A DNA stretch of 64,000 bases from Streptomyces puniciscabiei (GCF_006715785.1 NZ_VFNX01000001.1:1688501-1752500), one strand, 5' to 3'; counted from the first letter of the stretch, positions 16,095 through 24,886 are shown. Notes: a model not told the origin generated them from the letters alone. A program made the numbers and translations.

Positions 16095-17153
16095 TCAAGC
16101 CGTCCGCTTGCGCGACGCCGTCTTCTTCGCCGCCGTTTTCTTCGCCGCCGTCGTCCCGGCCGTCGTCTTGGCCGTCGTCTTGGCCGTCGTGCTCTTCTTC
16201 GCCCCCTGGGCCGCCTTGGATCCCGTCCCGGACGTCGACTTCCGGGCCGGTTCCGGCTTCTTCTCCGCGGCCGTCTTCTTCGCCGTCGACGTCGACTTCT
16301 TGCCGCCCGCCGCCTTGGGTGCGGCTTTCCCCGGCAGGGGTCTGACCTCGGCCGGGCCGCCGGAGGGTGCCGGTTCGCCGCGGGATTCGCGGGCCGCGCG
16401 GACACTGTTCTCCAGGGCGGCCATCAGGTCGAGCACCTTGCCCGCGGCGGCCGGGGCCGGGGCCTCGGGGGGTGCCTCGCCGGAGGCCTTCGCGGCGATG
16501 ACCTCCTCCAGGGCCTCCCGGTACTCGTCGTGGAGGTCTTCCAGGTCGACCTCGCCGAGGGTGTCCATCAGGGCGTCCGCTAGGTCGAGTTCCTTGTCGC
16601 GGATGGTGACATGGGTGTCGGGGGCGACGCCCTCGGGGGCGCGGACCTCGTCCGGCCAGAGCAGGCCGTGCATGGCGATGGCGTCGCCGACCACCCGGAG
16701 CATGCCGAGGCGTTCACGGCCGCGCAGGGCGTACTTGGCGATGGCGACCTTGTTGCTGCGTTTCAGGGCCTCGCGCAGCAGGGTGTACGGCTTGGCCGCC
16801 GGGGCGCCGGAGGCGGCCAGGTAGTACGCCGCGTCCATCTGGAGCGGGTCGATCCGGTCGGCCGGCACGAAGGCCACGATCTCGATCGTTCGGGCCGTGG
16901 GGATGGGGAGGTGGGAGAGGTCGTCGTCGGTGATCGGGATGATCGTGCCGTCGGCGTCCTCGTAGCCCTTGCCGATCTCCGACTGGGTGACCTCGCGTTC
17001 CTCCAGTTCGCACACCTTGCGGTAGCGGATGCGGCCGTTGTCCTCGGTGTGGATCTGGCGAAAGGAGATCGCGTGGCTCTCCGTGGCGTTCACCAGCTTG
17101 ATCGGGATGCTGACGAGCCCGAAGGAGATGGCGCCGTTCCATATGGATCGCAC
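16095..17153 (-). CDS. ku: Ku protein, non-homologous end joining
   Basis: Bacterial Ku binds double-strand DNA ends as a homodimer ring and recruits LigD. MRSIWNGAISFGLVSIPIKL is the standard N-terminus, followed by FRQIHTEDNGRIRYRKVCELE and the beta-barrel core; ALRGRERLGMLRVVGDAIAMHGL is also typical. The C-terminus from about residue 265 is a long Lys/Ala/Thr-rich tail (TAKKTAAEKK, KKTAAKKTASRKR), as in Streptomyces Ku, likely a histone-like DNA-binding extension. I prefer the GTG at 17153 over the one at 17162, because AAGGAAGG abuts the latter. The gene diverges from a ligD-type polymerase with about 44 bp between starts. Confidence 0.95.
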   Translation of the reverse strand: MRSIWNGAISFGLVSIPIKLVNATESHAISFRQIHTEDNGRIRYRKVCELEEREVTQSEIGKGYEDADGTIIPITDDDLSHLPIPTARTIEIVAFVPADRIDPLQMDAAYYLAASGAPAAKPYTLLREALKRSNKVAIAKYALRGRERLGMLRVVGDAIAMHGLLWPDEVRAPEGVAPDTHVTIRDKELDLADALMDTLGEVDLEDLHDEYREALEEVIAAKASGEAPPEAPAPAAAGKVLDLMAALENSVRAARESRGEPAPSGGPAEVRPLPGKAAPKAAGGKKSTSTAKKTAAEKKPEPARKSTSGTGSKAAQGAKKSTTAKTTAKTTAGTTAAKKTAAKKTASRKRTA

Positions 17154-17197
17154 GTGCCGCACCCTTCCTTCACCAGTTTGTCTGGGATTGTCATCGT

Positions 17198-18085
17198 ATG
17201 ACGCCTATCACAGAGGTGGAGGGGCGGCGGGTCGCGCTCAGCAACCTGGAGAAGGTGCTGTATCCGGAGACCGGCTTCACCAAGGCGGAGCTGGTGCACT
17301 ACTACGCGACCAGCGCCGATGTGCTGTTGCCGCACCTGCGCGAGCGGGCCGTGTCCTTCCTGCGCTATCCGGACGGGCCTGAGGGGCAGCTGTTCTTCAC
17401 CAAGAACGTTCCGCCCGGTACGCCCGAGTGGGTCACCACCGCCGAGGTGCCGCGGTCGTCGGCGGACAGTCCGGCCCGGATGGTGGTGGTGCAGGATCTG
17501 GCCAGCCTGGTCTGGGCGGCGAATCTCGTCACCGAGTTCCATACGCACCAGTGGCTGGTGCAGCACCCGGACGAGGCCGACCGGCTGGTCTTCGACCTCG
17601 ACCCGGGCGCGCCCGCGACCGTCGTCCACTGCTGCGAGGTGGCCCTGTGGCTGCGCGAGCGGCTCGCGGCGGACGGCATCGAGGCGCACCCGAAGACGGC
17701 CGGGTCGAAGGGGCTGCATCTGCTGGCCGCCGTGCGGGGCTCGTCGTCCGAGGAGACCAGCGAGTACGCGAAGGCGCTCGCCGTGGAGGCCGAGCGGGCG
17801 ATGCCGCGGCTGGTGGTGCACCGGATGACGAAGAGCCTCCGGCCGGGGAAGGTGTTCGTCGACTGGAGTCAGAACGCGGCCCGCAAGACCACGGCCACGC
17901 CGTACACGCTGCGCGCCCGCCGGGCCCCGCTGGTGTCCGCGCCGGTGACCTGGGAGGAGGTCGCCGACTGCCGCAGCCCCGCTCAGCTGGAGTTCCAGGC
18001 GGGGGACATCGCGCCGCGGCTGCAGGACCTCGGTGATCCGATGGCCGGCCTGCTGGATCCGGACGCGGCCGCGCCCCTGCCCTGA
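17198..18085 (+). CDS. ligD: LigD-type primase-polymerase domain protein
   Basis: Stand-alone polymerase (archaeo-eukaryotic primase) module of LigD, 295 residues; no ligase or phosphoesterase domain. Motifs: VALSNLEKVLYPETGFTKAELVHYY at the N-terminus, then WLVQHPDEADRLVFDLDPG with the metal-binding DxD, AGSKGLHLL, and RPGKVFVDWSQNAARKTTATPYTLRARRAPLVSAPV with the third acidic residue. The family adds ribonucleotides and fills gaps during end joining. Divergent from ku, so co-expressed from one short intergenic region. It ends at the edge of a tandem repeat array. Confidence 0.92.
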   Translation: MTPITEVEGRRVALSNLEKVLYPETGFTKAELVHYYATSADVLLPHLRERAVSFLRYPDGPEGQLFFTKNVPPGTPEWVTTAEVPRSSADSPARMVVVQDLASLVWAANLVTEFHTHQWLVQHPDEADRLVFDLDPGAPATVVHCCEVALWLRERLAADGIEAHPKTAGSKGLHLLAAVRGSSSEETSEYAKALAVEAERAMPRLVVHRMTKSLRPGKVFVDWSQNAARKTTATPYTLRARRAPLVSAPVTWEEVADCRSPAQLEFQAGDIAPRLQDLGDPMAGLLDPDAAAPLP

Positions 18086-18231
18086 CCCGCGCCCTCCCCC
18101 GACCCACGCCCCTGCCCTGACCCGCGCCCTCCCCCGACCCACGCCCCTGCCCTGACCCGCGCCCTCCCCCGACCCACACCCGCGCCCTCCCCCGACCCAC
18201 ACCCGCGCCCTCCCCCGGCCTACACCCTCCC
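18082..18231. repeat. Minisatellite array downstream of the LigD-type gene
   Basis: A 35-bp unit beginning CTGACCCGCGCCCTCCCCCG repeats at 18082, 18117 and 18152; then a shorter 23-bp version (CGCGCCCTCCCCCGACCCAC plus ACC) follows about twice. The array covers the convergent junction, including the ligD stop codon and the stop of the NERD gene at 18220. Strong strand asymmetry: one strand is almost all pyrimidine. Confidence 0.85.
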
Positions 18232-19023
18232 CCACGTGTTCCGGTCCCGTGCCATCCCGTGCAGTGCCTCCACGTCCGCCGGCTTCAGTACGCCGCCGAA
18301 CCGGGCCAGGCCCGCCAGCTCGGTGTCCTGCAGGATGCGCACCGAGCGCGGCGCGGCGCTCACCGTCACCTCGGCGGGGCCCGCCAGGGCCAGTACGGGG
18401 CGCACCTCGGCGGTCAGGGCGTAGGAGGCCCGGTCGGCGGCGGCGCGCAGCCGGCGCAGCAGCGGCTCTCCCTCGCGGCGGCCGACGGTGACCATCGGGT
18501 CGGCGACCAGGACCCGGGCCTTGCGGGCGTACAGGGCGTGTACGGCGAACAGGCCGCCGGGGCCGAGCAGCAGATGGTGGATGCGGTCGCCGCCGGGCAG
18601 GGTTATGGAGTGCAGGGTGTGCCAGCCGGCGCCCTCCAGGCCGTCCAGGACCCCGCCTATGGTCTCCTCGGCCAGCAGGGCGCGGCGGCGCGGGTCCGGG
18701 CGCAGCCGGTGGGCGGGGCCGGGATCGCGGTCGAGGGCGACGAGCAGGGCCTCGCCGGGGCGGTTGGGCGCGAGGTCGTCGTCGGGGTGCAGGGTGAGCC
18801 GGGCGAGCTCCGCGGGGGTCGGCACCGGCGGCGGGCCCACGGTCACCGGGCCGGTCAGGAACGGCTTCAGGGCTTCCAGTACGTCGTCCCTGGACTCCTG
18901 GCCGAGCAGGTTGACCCGGCCCGTCTCGCGGTCGTACCAGGCGACATTGCTTCCGTCCGGGCGGCAGACGTACAGCCGCTCCCGGCCGTGCCGATAGGCC
19001 GGCACCACGCGCAGTGCGCTCAT
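18220..19023 (-). CDS. NERD-domain (nuclease-related) protein
   Basis: A 267-residue soluble protein. Residues about 120-200 match the NERD domain: ETIGGVLDGLEGAGWHTLHSITLPGGDRIHHLLLGPGGLFAVHA, then RKARVLVADPMVTVGRREGEPLLRRL. NERD is a predicted nuclease-like fold; its biochemical role is mostly untested. The N-terminal part starts MSALRVVPAYRHGRERLYVCRPDGSNVAWYDRETGRVNLL, common in actinomycete homologues. Its closeness to ku and ligD may hint at a DNA-repair link, which is inference. The C-terminal codons and stop lie inside the minisatellite array. Confidence 0.8.
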   Translation of the reverse strand: MSALRVVPAYRHGRERLYVCRPDGSNVAWYDRETGRVNLLGQESRDDVLEALKPFLTGPVTVGPPPVPTPAELARLTLHPDDDLAPNRPGEALLVALDRDPGPAHRLRPDPRRRALLAEETIGGVLDGLEGAGWHTLHSITLPGGDRIHHLLLGPGGLFAVHALYARKARVLVADPMVTVGRREGEPLLRRLRAAADRASYALTAEVRPVLALAGPAEVTVSAAPRSVRILQDTELAGLARFGGVLKPADVEALHGMARDRNTWGRV

Positions 19024-19123
19024 GCGCCATCACCCCTCGACCATGGGAACAGCCGGGGTGCTCCTGGGGCAAGACCGGTTACCGTGGAGGACGGCCCCGC
19101 GAGGGGGAGTTGGGGAGGCGCCG

Positions 19124-19633
19124 TTGCGGATCCGCGGAGAGCAGCCCGACGTACCGGCTCCGAAGAGCCCGTGGAACGAGATCGTGCCCGGCCTGTGGAT
19201 GGGCGGGCACGAGTTCCGGGGCCGCTCGGGACGGCTGGAGCTCGCCGTCGTACGCGACGAGTTCGACGTGGTGCAGACGCTGCTGCGGCTGCCGGGGTAC
19301 GGCCCCGATCCGGGGGTCGAGCACCATGTGTGGCCGATACCGGACGGCCCGCTGGACGGGACGCAGCTCGCCGGGGTGATCCGGCTGGCGCGGGCGGCGA
19401 ACGACGCGCTGGACGCCGGGCGCCGGGTGCTCGTGCGCTGCTACCACGGGTACAACCGCTCGGGCCTGGTCGTCGCGCACGCGCTGCTCCAGCGGGGGCA
19501 CGCCCCGCCGGACGAGGTGGTCCAGCTGATCCGGGCCCGGCGCTCGGCGTGGGCGCTGCACAACGAGCTGTTCGTGGAGTACCTGCGCACCGGCCTGTCG
19601 ACGGTGCGGCTGCTGGAGGAGCTGGCCGAGTAG
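19124..19633 (+). CDS. Dual-specificity protein phosphatase family protein
   Basis: A compact 169-residue phosphatase of the CX5R class: VLVRCYHGYNRSGLVVAHALL contains the nucleophilic cysteine and arginine (CYHGYNR), and the preceding PIPDGPLDG supplies the general-acid aspartate region. The N-terminus reads WNEIVPGLWMGGHEF, typical of dual-specificity phosphatases. Start chosen as TTG 19124 behind GGGGAGG; the frame is open to 19022 without homology. Substrate unknown. Nothing in operon with it. Confidence 0.8.
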   Translation: MRIRGEQPDVPAPKSPWNEIVPGLWMGGHEFRGRSGRLELAVVRDEFDVVQTLLRLPGYGPDPGVEHHVWPIPDGPLDGTQLAGVIRLARAANDALDAGRRVLVRCYHGYNRSGLVVAHALLQRGHAPPDEVVQLIRARRSAWALHNELFVEYLRTGLSTVRLLEELAE

Positions 19634-19646
19634 CGCCTCCCAGCGG

Positions 19647-19805
19647 CCGAGCGGCGAGCCTCGGCGACCGAGCGGCGAGCCTCGGCGACCACGCAGCATC
19701 TCCTCGCCGGCCGCGCAGCGTCTCCTCCCCGGCCGACCAGCGGCTCTTCACCGGCGAAGCAGCAAGCCCTCACCGGCCAGTAGCGTCTTTTCGCACGCCG
19801 AGTAG
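19647..19805. repeat. Tandem 21-bp repeat fading into degenerate copies
   Basis: CCGAGCGGCGAGCCTCGGCG plus A occurs twice exactly in tandem (19647-19667 and 19668-19688). After that, GCAGCATCTCCTCGCCGGCC and related blocks recur with decay to about 19,805. It lies just after the phosphatase stop codon. The rest of the interval to 19,923 is AT-richer (AAAAAGTACTTACATCGGAA near 19,836) and probably carries the next promoter. Confidence 0.7.
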
Positions 19806-19923
19806 CCTCTCTTGAGCGTCACCCTCACGGGCGCAAAAAGTACTTACATCGGAATTTACTCGTCTACGCATAAGGTGTACGGGGCCCGAGCGACCCCAGT
19901 GACCCCGACACCCCAGGAGCACC

Positions 19924-20712
19924 GTGCCAGCCCGCCGTCCCGCGCGCATCGCCGTCACCGCGGCCGCCGTCGCCCTGCTGTCGGCGACGGCAGCGGCCTG
20001 CGGGGACGCCGGCGGGCTGCGGGGCGCCGGCGCCACCCCGGCGGCCGTGAGCCCCGCCAAGCTCTGGCCGGACCTGCGTCCGGCGTCCAGCCCGGCCTAC
20101 CCCTACGACGTGGCGACCAGGGAGGTCGTCAAGGGCATCACGGTCCCCGGCGACGACATCCGTAAGGTGGACCCGGCGGACGTGGTGGAGGCCGAGGTCA
20201 GGGCGCATCCGGACGACTACGGGTCGAAGGGGGCCTACCACGCGACCGTGGCCCGGCTGAAGGACTGCCGGCCGGGCGGCGACCGGGCCCGCTGCCCGCT
20301 GCTGACGCCGTACTACCGGGACCTCACCGGCGACGGCCGGGACGACATGACGCTGGGTTTCCGGCTCTACCCGACCAACCAGACCGGCGTGCGGGTCTAC
20401 ACCGTCGAGAAGCACCGGCTGGTGCAGGTGCTGGCCGACAACGACGCGATCATCGGCGTGGAGCTGGCCGGCCGGGCGCTGATCGAGCGCTCGCCGGCCG
20501 ACATCTCCGGCTACGAGTACCGCACGACCTGGGCGTGGGACCCGGGGCAGCGGGCGATGGTGTTCTCGCGCGACGAGTACCTGCACACCGGTAACGGCCG
20601 CCACGCCAAGAAGCCCTCGCCGTCGGCCTCCCCCTCGCCGTCCACCTCCCCGTCCGCCTCCTCTCCCTCCCTCCCCACCTCCTCCCTCTCCTCCTCGGCG
20701 AGCGCCCGATGA
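19924..20712 (+). CDS. Lipoprotein upstream of a sensor kinase
   Basis: A 262-residue exported lipoprotein: basic start VPARRPARIA, hydrophobic core, lipobox LSATAAAC with lipidation at the cysteine. The middle (about 60-215) is a globular domain with PYYRDLTGDGRDDMTLGFRLYP, resembling FG-GAP-like acidic loops, and YTVEKHRLVQVLADNDAIIGVELAGRALIERSPADISGYEYRTTWAWD. The last 40 residues are a Ser/Pro-rich tail. Its stop overlaps the kinase start (ATGA), so the two are translated together. The arrangement recalls CseA-CseC of the Streptomyces cell-envelope stress system but lacks the response regulator; a role in tuning the kinase is inferred. Confidence 0.8.
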   Translation: MPARRPARIAVTAAAVALLSATAAACGDAGGLRGAGATPAAVSPAKLWPDLRPASSPAYPYDVATREVVKGITVPGDDIRKVDPADVVEAEVRAHPDDYGSKGAYHATVARLKDCRPGGDRARCPLLTPYYRDLTGDGRDDMTLGFRLYPTNQTGVRVYTVEKHRLVQVLADNDAIIGVELAGRALIERSPADISGYEYRTTWAWDPGQRAMVFSRDEYLHTGNGRHAKKPSPSASPSPSTSPSASSPSLPTSSLSSSASAR

Positions 20713-21959
20713 GGCTCGCACTGCCCCAGTGGGCCGGGGCGCTCGCCGTGAAGGCGGCCGCGTTCATCACGGTGATGTGCTGTGCCCTGGCCGCGCTGCT
20801 CGGCGTCCTGGTGCACGTCTCCGTGACCAACCAGACCGTCGGCCAGGCCCGCAGCACGGCCCTGTCCCGCCTCGCGGACGCCACCGAGGCGTACGAGGCC
20901 GGGGACACGCTGATGCCGAACGCCGGGGTGGACCCCGAGGGACTGCCCGCGCCGCTGCGCGCCATGGCGGCGGCCGGTGACCGCGGCACCATGGTGTCCC
21001 GGCACGACGGGCGGCCGACCATGTGGGCGGCGGGCCCGGTGGCCGGGCACCGGGCCCTCGCCGTGGCGGTCGACTACTCCCAGCAGTCCCGCACCATCGC
21101 CGCGCTCGACAATTCGATCCTGTGGTCGTCGGTGCTCGCGATCGGGGCGACGGTGCTCGTCGGCGTGTTCGCGGTGACCCGGGTGACCCGGCGGCTGCAC
21201 GGCACGGCCCGGGTGGCCCGGCGGATCAGCGCGGGCGACCTGGACGCGCGCGTCGACGACCCCCGTACGAAGGATCCGTCCCGGCCCCAGGACGAGGTGG
21301 CCGCGGTGGCGGCGGCGCTGGACTCCATGGCGTCGAGCCTGCAGAGCAAGCTGCTGAGCGAGCAGCGGTTCACCGCGGACGTGGCGCACGAGCTGCGCAC
21401 CCCGCTGACCGGGCTGCACGCTGCGGCGGAGCTGTTGCCCCCGGGGCGGCCGACGGAGCTGGTGCGGGACCGGGTGGCGGCGCTGCGGACCCTCACCGAG
21501 GACCTGCTGGAGATCTCCCGGCTGGACACCGGGCGGGAGAAGCTCGAGGTGGACACGGAGGAGCTGGGTGCGCTGGCCCGGCGGGTGGTACGGGCCTCGG
21601 GCACCGACACGGAGGTGCGCGTCCTGACCGACGCGCGGGTGGAGACCGACCGGCGGCGGCTGGAGCGGGTGCTGGGGAACCTGGTGGCCAACGCCCACAA
21701 GCACGGCGCACCGCCGGTGGTGCTGACGGTGAACGGGGCCGTGGTGACCGTGCGTGATCATGGCGCCGGGTATCCGGAGTATCTGGTGGCCCACGGGCCG
21801 CAGCGGTTCCGTACCGAGGGCGGGGCCACCGGGCACGGGCTGGGGCTGACCATCGCCGTGGGGCAGGCGGAGGTTCTGGGGGCGCGGTTGTTCTTCGCCA
21901 ACGCGGTGGACGGCGGGGCCGTTGCCACGCTCGTCCTGCCGGTGGGTGACGGGCGGTAG
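20709..21959 (+). CDS. Membrane sensor histidine kinase, orphan
   Basis: A 416-residue kinase. TM1 at about 8-37 (GALAVKAAAFITVMCCALAALLGVLVHV), an extracellular stretch of about 95 residues, TM2 at about 135-158, then HAMP (RVTRRLHGTARVARRISAGDLDARV). The dimerisation box is FTADVAHELRTPLTGLHAAAELL with phospho-acceptor histidine. The ATP domain has N-box VLGNLVANAHKHG, G1 VRDHGAGYPEYL, and G2 GHGLGLTIAVGQAEVLGA. Translationally coupled to the upstream lipoprotein; no response regulator is adjacent. The next genes are SEDS and PBP, so an envelope signal is plausible. Confidence 0.9.
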   Translation: MRLALPQWAGALAVKAAAFITVMCCALAALLGVLVHVSVTNQTVGQARSTALSRLADATEAYEAGDTLMPNAGVDPEGLPAPLRAMAAAGDRGTMVSRHDGRPTMWAAGPVAGHRALAVAVDYSQQSRTIAALDNSILWSSVLAIGATVLVGVFAVTRVTRRLHGTARVARRISAGDLDARVDDPRTKDPSRPQDEVAAVAAALDSMASSLQSKLLSEQRFTADVAHELRTPLTGLHAAAELLPPGRPTELVRDRVAALRTLTEDLLEISRLDTGREKLEVDTEELGALARRVVRASGTDTEVRVLTDARVETDRRRLERVLGNLVANAHKHGAPPVVLTVNGAVVTVRDHGAGYPEYLVAHGPQRFRTEGGATGHGLGLTIAVGQAEVLGARLFFANAVDGGAVATLVLPVGDGR

Positions 21960-22031
21960 AGAGCCCGGGCACCCCGGTGGTCCGGGGCGCGCCCCGCCAC
22001 ACAAGTCGCCCTATTTGGGTAGGTTCCCGGC

Positions 22032-23393
22032 ATGACCAAGGCCGGAACCACCGTGGCGGCGGCGCAGGCTCCCGGAGCCGTCGTACGCCTCCCCCGGCGC
22101 CGTGGCATCGAACTCGCCCTGATCGTGCTGGCCGTACTGCTGTCGGTGTACGGCTACTGCGCGGTCGGTCTGGCACGGACCCACACCGTTCCGCCCGGGG
22201 CCGTCGGTTACGGCGCCGGGCTCGGGGTGCTCGCACTGTCCGCGCACCTCGCGGTGCGCATCCGGGCGCCGTACGCCGACCCGCTGTTCCTGCCGATCGG
22301 GGTGCTGCTCAACGGGCTCGGGCTGGTCCTGATCTACCGGCTGGACCTGGAGACCCCGCACGACCGGGCGGCGCCGGCCCAGCTCGTGTGGTCCACGCTC
22401 GGCATCGGGCTGTTCATCGGCGTCGTGCTGGTGCTGCGCGACCACCGGGTGCTGCAGCGGTACGCGTACGTGTGCGTGGCCGCCGCGCTCGGGCTGCTCG
22501 CGCTGCCGATCCTGTTCCCGGCGGTCAACGGCGCGCGGATCTGGATCCGGCTCGCCGGATTCTCCATCCAGCCGGGTGAGTTCGCGAAGGTGCTGCTCGC
22601 GGTGTTCTTCGCCGCCTATCTGGCCGCCAACCGCAACGCGCTCGCGTACACGGGCCGCAAGCTGTGGCTGCTGCAGTTCCCGACCGGGCGGGTGCTCGGG
22701 CCGATCGTGACGATCTGGCTGCTGAGCGTCGGGGTGCTGGTCCTGGAGCGGGACCTGGGCACCTCGCTGCTGTTCTTCGGGCTGTTCGTGGTGCTGCTGT
22801 ACGTCGCCACGGGCCGGACGGGCTGGATCGCGGTCGGCCTGCTGCTCGCCGTCCTCGGTGCGGTGGCCGTCGGGCGGACGGAGCCGCATGTGAACCAGCG
22901 GATCGAGGACTGGCTGCATCCCTTCCGCACCATCGAGGCCGGGCAGGGACCGAACCAGCTCTCCCAGTCGCTGTTCGCGTTCGCCGCCGGCGGTGTGCTC
23001 GGCACCGGGCTGGGGCTCGGGCACTCCGTCCTCATCGGCTTCGCCGTCAAGTCGGACTTCATTCTGGCCACGGCGGGCGAGGAGCTGGGGCTCGCCGGGC
23101 TCGCGGCCGTCATCCTGCTGTACGCGCTGCTGGTGGAGCGCGGCTACCGGGCGGGCCTCGCCCTGCGCGAGCCCTTCGGCCGGCTGCTCGCGGTCGGGCT
23201 GGCCTCGATCCTGGCGCTGCAGGTCTTCGTGATCGCGGGCGGGGTCACCGGGCTGATCCCGCTGACCGGCATGGCGATGCCGTTCCTCGCCCAGGGCGGC
23301 TCCTCGGTGGTCACCAACTGGGCGATCGTGGCGCTGCTGATCCGGGTGAGCGACTCGGCCCGCAACCAGTACGACGGTCGGGAGGCACCGTGA
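22032..23393 (+). CDS. FtsW/RodA/SpoVE family (SEDS) glycosyltransferase
   Basis: Polytopic membrane protein of 453 residues with about ten hydrophobic segments. SEDS proteins polymerise lipid II into glycan strands with a partner class B PBP. Recognisable regions: ALPILFPAVNGARIWIRLAGFSIQPGEFAKVLLAVFFAAYLA, EDWLHPFRTIEAGQGPNQLSQSLFAFAAGGVLGTGLGLGHS, FILATAGEELGLAGLAAVILLYALLVERGY, and the C-terminal TGLIPLTGMAMPFLAQGGSSVVTNWAIVALLIRVS. The stop overlaps the next gene's GTG (GTGA), so the pair is co-translated. Streptomyces carry several SEDS-PBP pairs; this one is likely one of the sporulation- or shape-related extras. Confidence 0.92.
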   Translation: MTKAGTTVAAAQAPGAVVRLPRRRGIELALIVLAVLLSVYGYCAVGLARTHTVPPGAVGYGAGLGVLALSAHLAVRIRAPYADPLFLPIGVLLNGLGLVLIYRLDLETPHDRAAPAQLVWSTLGIGLFIGVVLVLRDHRVLQRYAYVCVAAALGLLALPILFPAVNGARIWIRLAGFSIQPGEFAKVLLAVFFAAYLAANRNALAYTGRKLWLLQFPTGRVLGPIVTIWLLSVGVLVLERDLGTSLLFFGLFVVLLYVATGRTGWIAVGLLLAVLGAVAVGRTEPHVNQRIEDWLHPFRTIEAGQGPNQLSQSLFAFAAGGVLGTGLGLGHSVLIGFAVKSDFILATAGEELGLAGLAAVILLYALLVERGYRAGLALREPFGRLLAVGLASILALQVFVIAGGVTGLIPLTGMAMPFLAQGGSSVVTNWAIVALLIRVSDSARNQYDGREAP

Positions 23394-24886
23394 GCGAGTA
23401 CGGCGGCTTCCACGAGGGCGGGCGGCCGATGGCGCGCTACATCCGGCACGCCTGCGCGTTCTGCACGCTGCTGCTGGCGGCGCTGCTGGTCAACGCGGCC
23501 CGCGTGCAGGTGGTGCAGTCCCGGGTCTACACCGACAACCCCGCCAACCGGCGCGCCGAGATCGCCCGTTACAGCCATCCGCGCGGCGACATCCTGGTCG
23601 GCGACCAGCCGATCACCGGCTCGGTGGACACCGGCGAGCAGCTGCGCTACGAACGCACCTACAAGTACGGCCCGTTGTACGCGCCGGTCACCGGCTTCGC
23701 CTCGCAGTCGTACGGCACCACGTTCCTGGAGCACGCCGGGGACGGGGTGCTCTCCGGCACGGATCCGATGCTCTCGCCGCTGCCGCTGTGGAACGACATG
23801 ACGCGCGGGCCCGGTCCGGCCGGAAACGTCGTCACCACGCTGAACCACCGTGCGCAGGAAGCGGCGTACCGGGGGCTGGCCGGGCGCAAGGGCGCGGTGG
23901 CCGCGATCGATCCGGCCACGGGCCGCATCCTGGCGCTGGTGTCGAGTCCGTCGTACGACCCCGGGGTGCTGTCGGGCAACGGCGAGGCGGTGGCCTCGGC
24001 GTGGGCACGGCTCAACCACGACCCGGAGAAGCCGATGCTCAACCGGGCGGTACGGCAGACCTATCCGCCGGGGTCGACGTTCAAGGTGGTCACCGCGGCG
24101 GCGGCGCTGGACGCGGGCCTGGTCACCGACCTGGACGCGCGCACCGACTCACCCGACCCCTACCGGCTGCCCGGCACCACGACCCGGCTGACCAACGAGG
24201 CCGACGGCTGCCGGGACGCCTCGCTGCGGTCGGCCTTCGAGTGGTCCTGCAACACGGTGTTCGCCAAGCTGGGCGTGGACGTCGGGGTGAAGGACATGGT
24301 GGCCACGGCGCAGGCGTTCGGGTTCAACGACACCCGGCTGCGGATCCCCTTCTCCGTGGCGCCCAGCACCTTCGACCCGCACGTGGACCGGGCGCAGCTG
24401 GCGCTGTCCTCGATCGGGCAGTACAACACGCGGGCCACCCCGCTGCAGATGGCGATGGTCGCGGCGGCCGTCGCGGACCGCGGGCAGCTGCGGTCGCCGT
24501 ACCTGGTGGAGCGGACGACTAGGCGCAGCGGTGAGACGGTGGCCGGGAGCGGGGTGCAACCGGTGCGGCAGGTGCTGAACCCCTCGACGGCCGAGCGGCT
24601 GAAGGAGCTGATGACCGACGTGGTCCGGGAGGGCACCGGCCGCCGGGCGGCCATCCCCCGTGCCCAGGTCGGCGGCAAGACCGGCACCGCGCAGCACGGG
24701 GTCGGCAACACGGGCGTGCCGTACGCCTGGTTCGTCTCCTGGGCGCAGGCCGACGACTCCCTGGAGCCGCAGGTGGCGGTCGCGGTGGTGGTCGAGGACG
24801 CCTCGGCGGACCGGGGCGAGATCAGCGGCGGCGGCGACGCGGCGCCGATCGCGCGGGACGTGATGCGGGCGGTCCTCGGCCGGTGA
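23390..24886 (+). CDS. Class B penicillin-binding protein (transpeptidase)
   Basis: Partner of the preceding SEDS protein; cross-links peptidoglycan outside the membrane. One TM helix near the N-terminus (ACAFCTLLLAALLVNAARV). Transpeptidase motifs: SxxK in TYPPGSTFKVVTAAAALD, SxN in FEWSCNTVFAKLGV, and KTG in QVGGKTGTAQHG. The N-terminal dimerisation part (RRAEIARYSHPRGDILVGDQPI) is short. GTG 23390 behind GGGAGG overlaps the SEDS stop; an ATG at 23429 is the alternative. 498 residues, slightly short for the class and typical of the PbpA type of actinomycetes. Confidence 0.93.
   Translation: MSEYGGFHEGGRPMARYIRHACAFCTLLLAALLVNAARVQVVQSRVYTDNPANRRAEIARYSHPRGDILVGDQPITGSVDTGEQLRYERTYKYGPLYAPVTGFASQSYGTTFLEHAGDGVLSGTDPMLSPLPLWNDMTRGPGPAGNVVTTLNHRAQEAAYRGLAGRKGAVAAIDPATGRILALVSSPSYDPGVLSGNGEAVASAWARLNHDPEKPMLNRAVRQTYPPGSTFKVVTAAAALDAGLVTDLDARTDSPDPYRLPGTTTRLTNEADGCRDASLRSAFEWSCNTVFAKLGVDVGVKDMVATAQAFGFNDTRLRIPFSVAPSTFDPHVDRAQLALSSIGQYNTRATPLQMAMVAAAVADRGQLRSPYLVERTTRRSGETVAGSGVQPVRQVLNPSTAERLKELMTDVVREGTGRRAAIPRAQVGGKTGTAQHGVGNTGVPYAWFVSWAQADDSLEPQVAVAVVVEDASADRGEISGGGDAAPIARDVMRAVLGR

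Noticed and set aside
16095..16400. Lys/Ala-rich tail of Ku as a separate histone-like gene
   Set aside because: It is in frame with Ku without a new start and is a known feature of Streptomyces Ku.
18082..18231. Minisatellite as CRISPR
   Set aside because: Units are contiguous with no spacers; strictly tandem repeats.
22664..23389. Upstream extension of the PBP frame over the SEDS gene
   Set aside because: It is the shadow frame of the SEDS gene; the PBP has a good GTG start at 23390 with a ribosome site.
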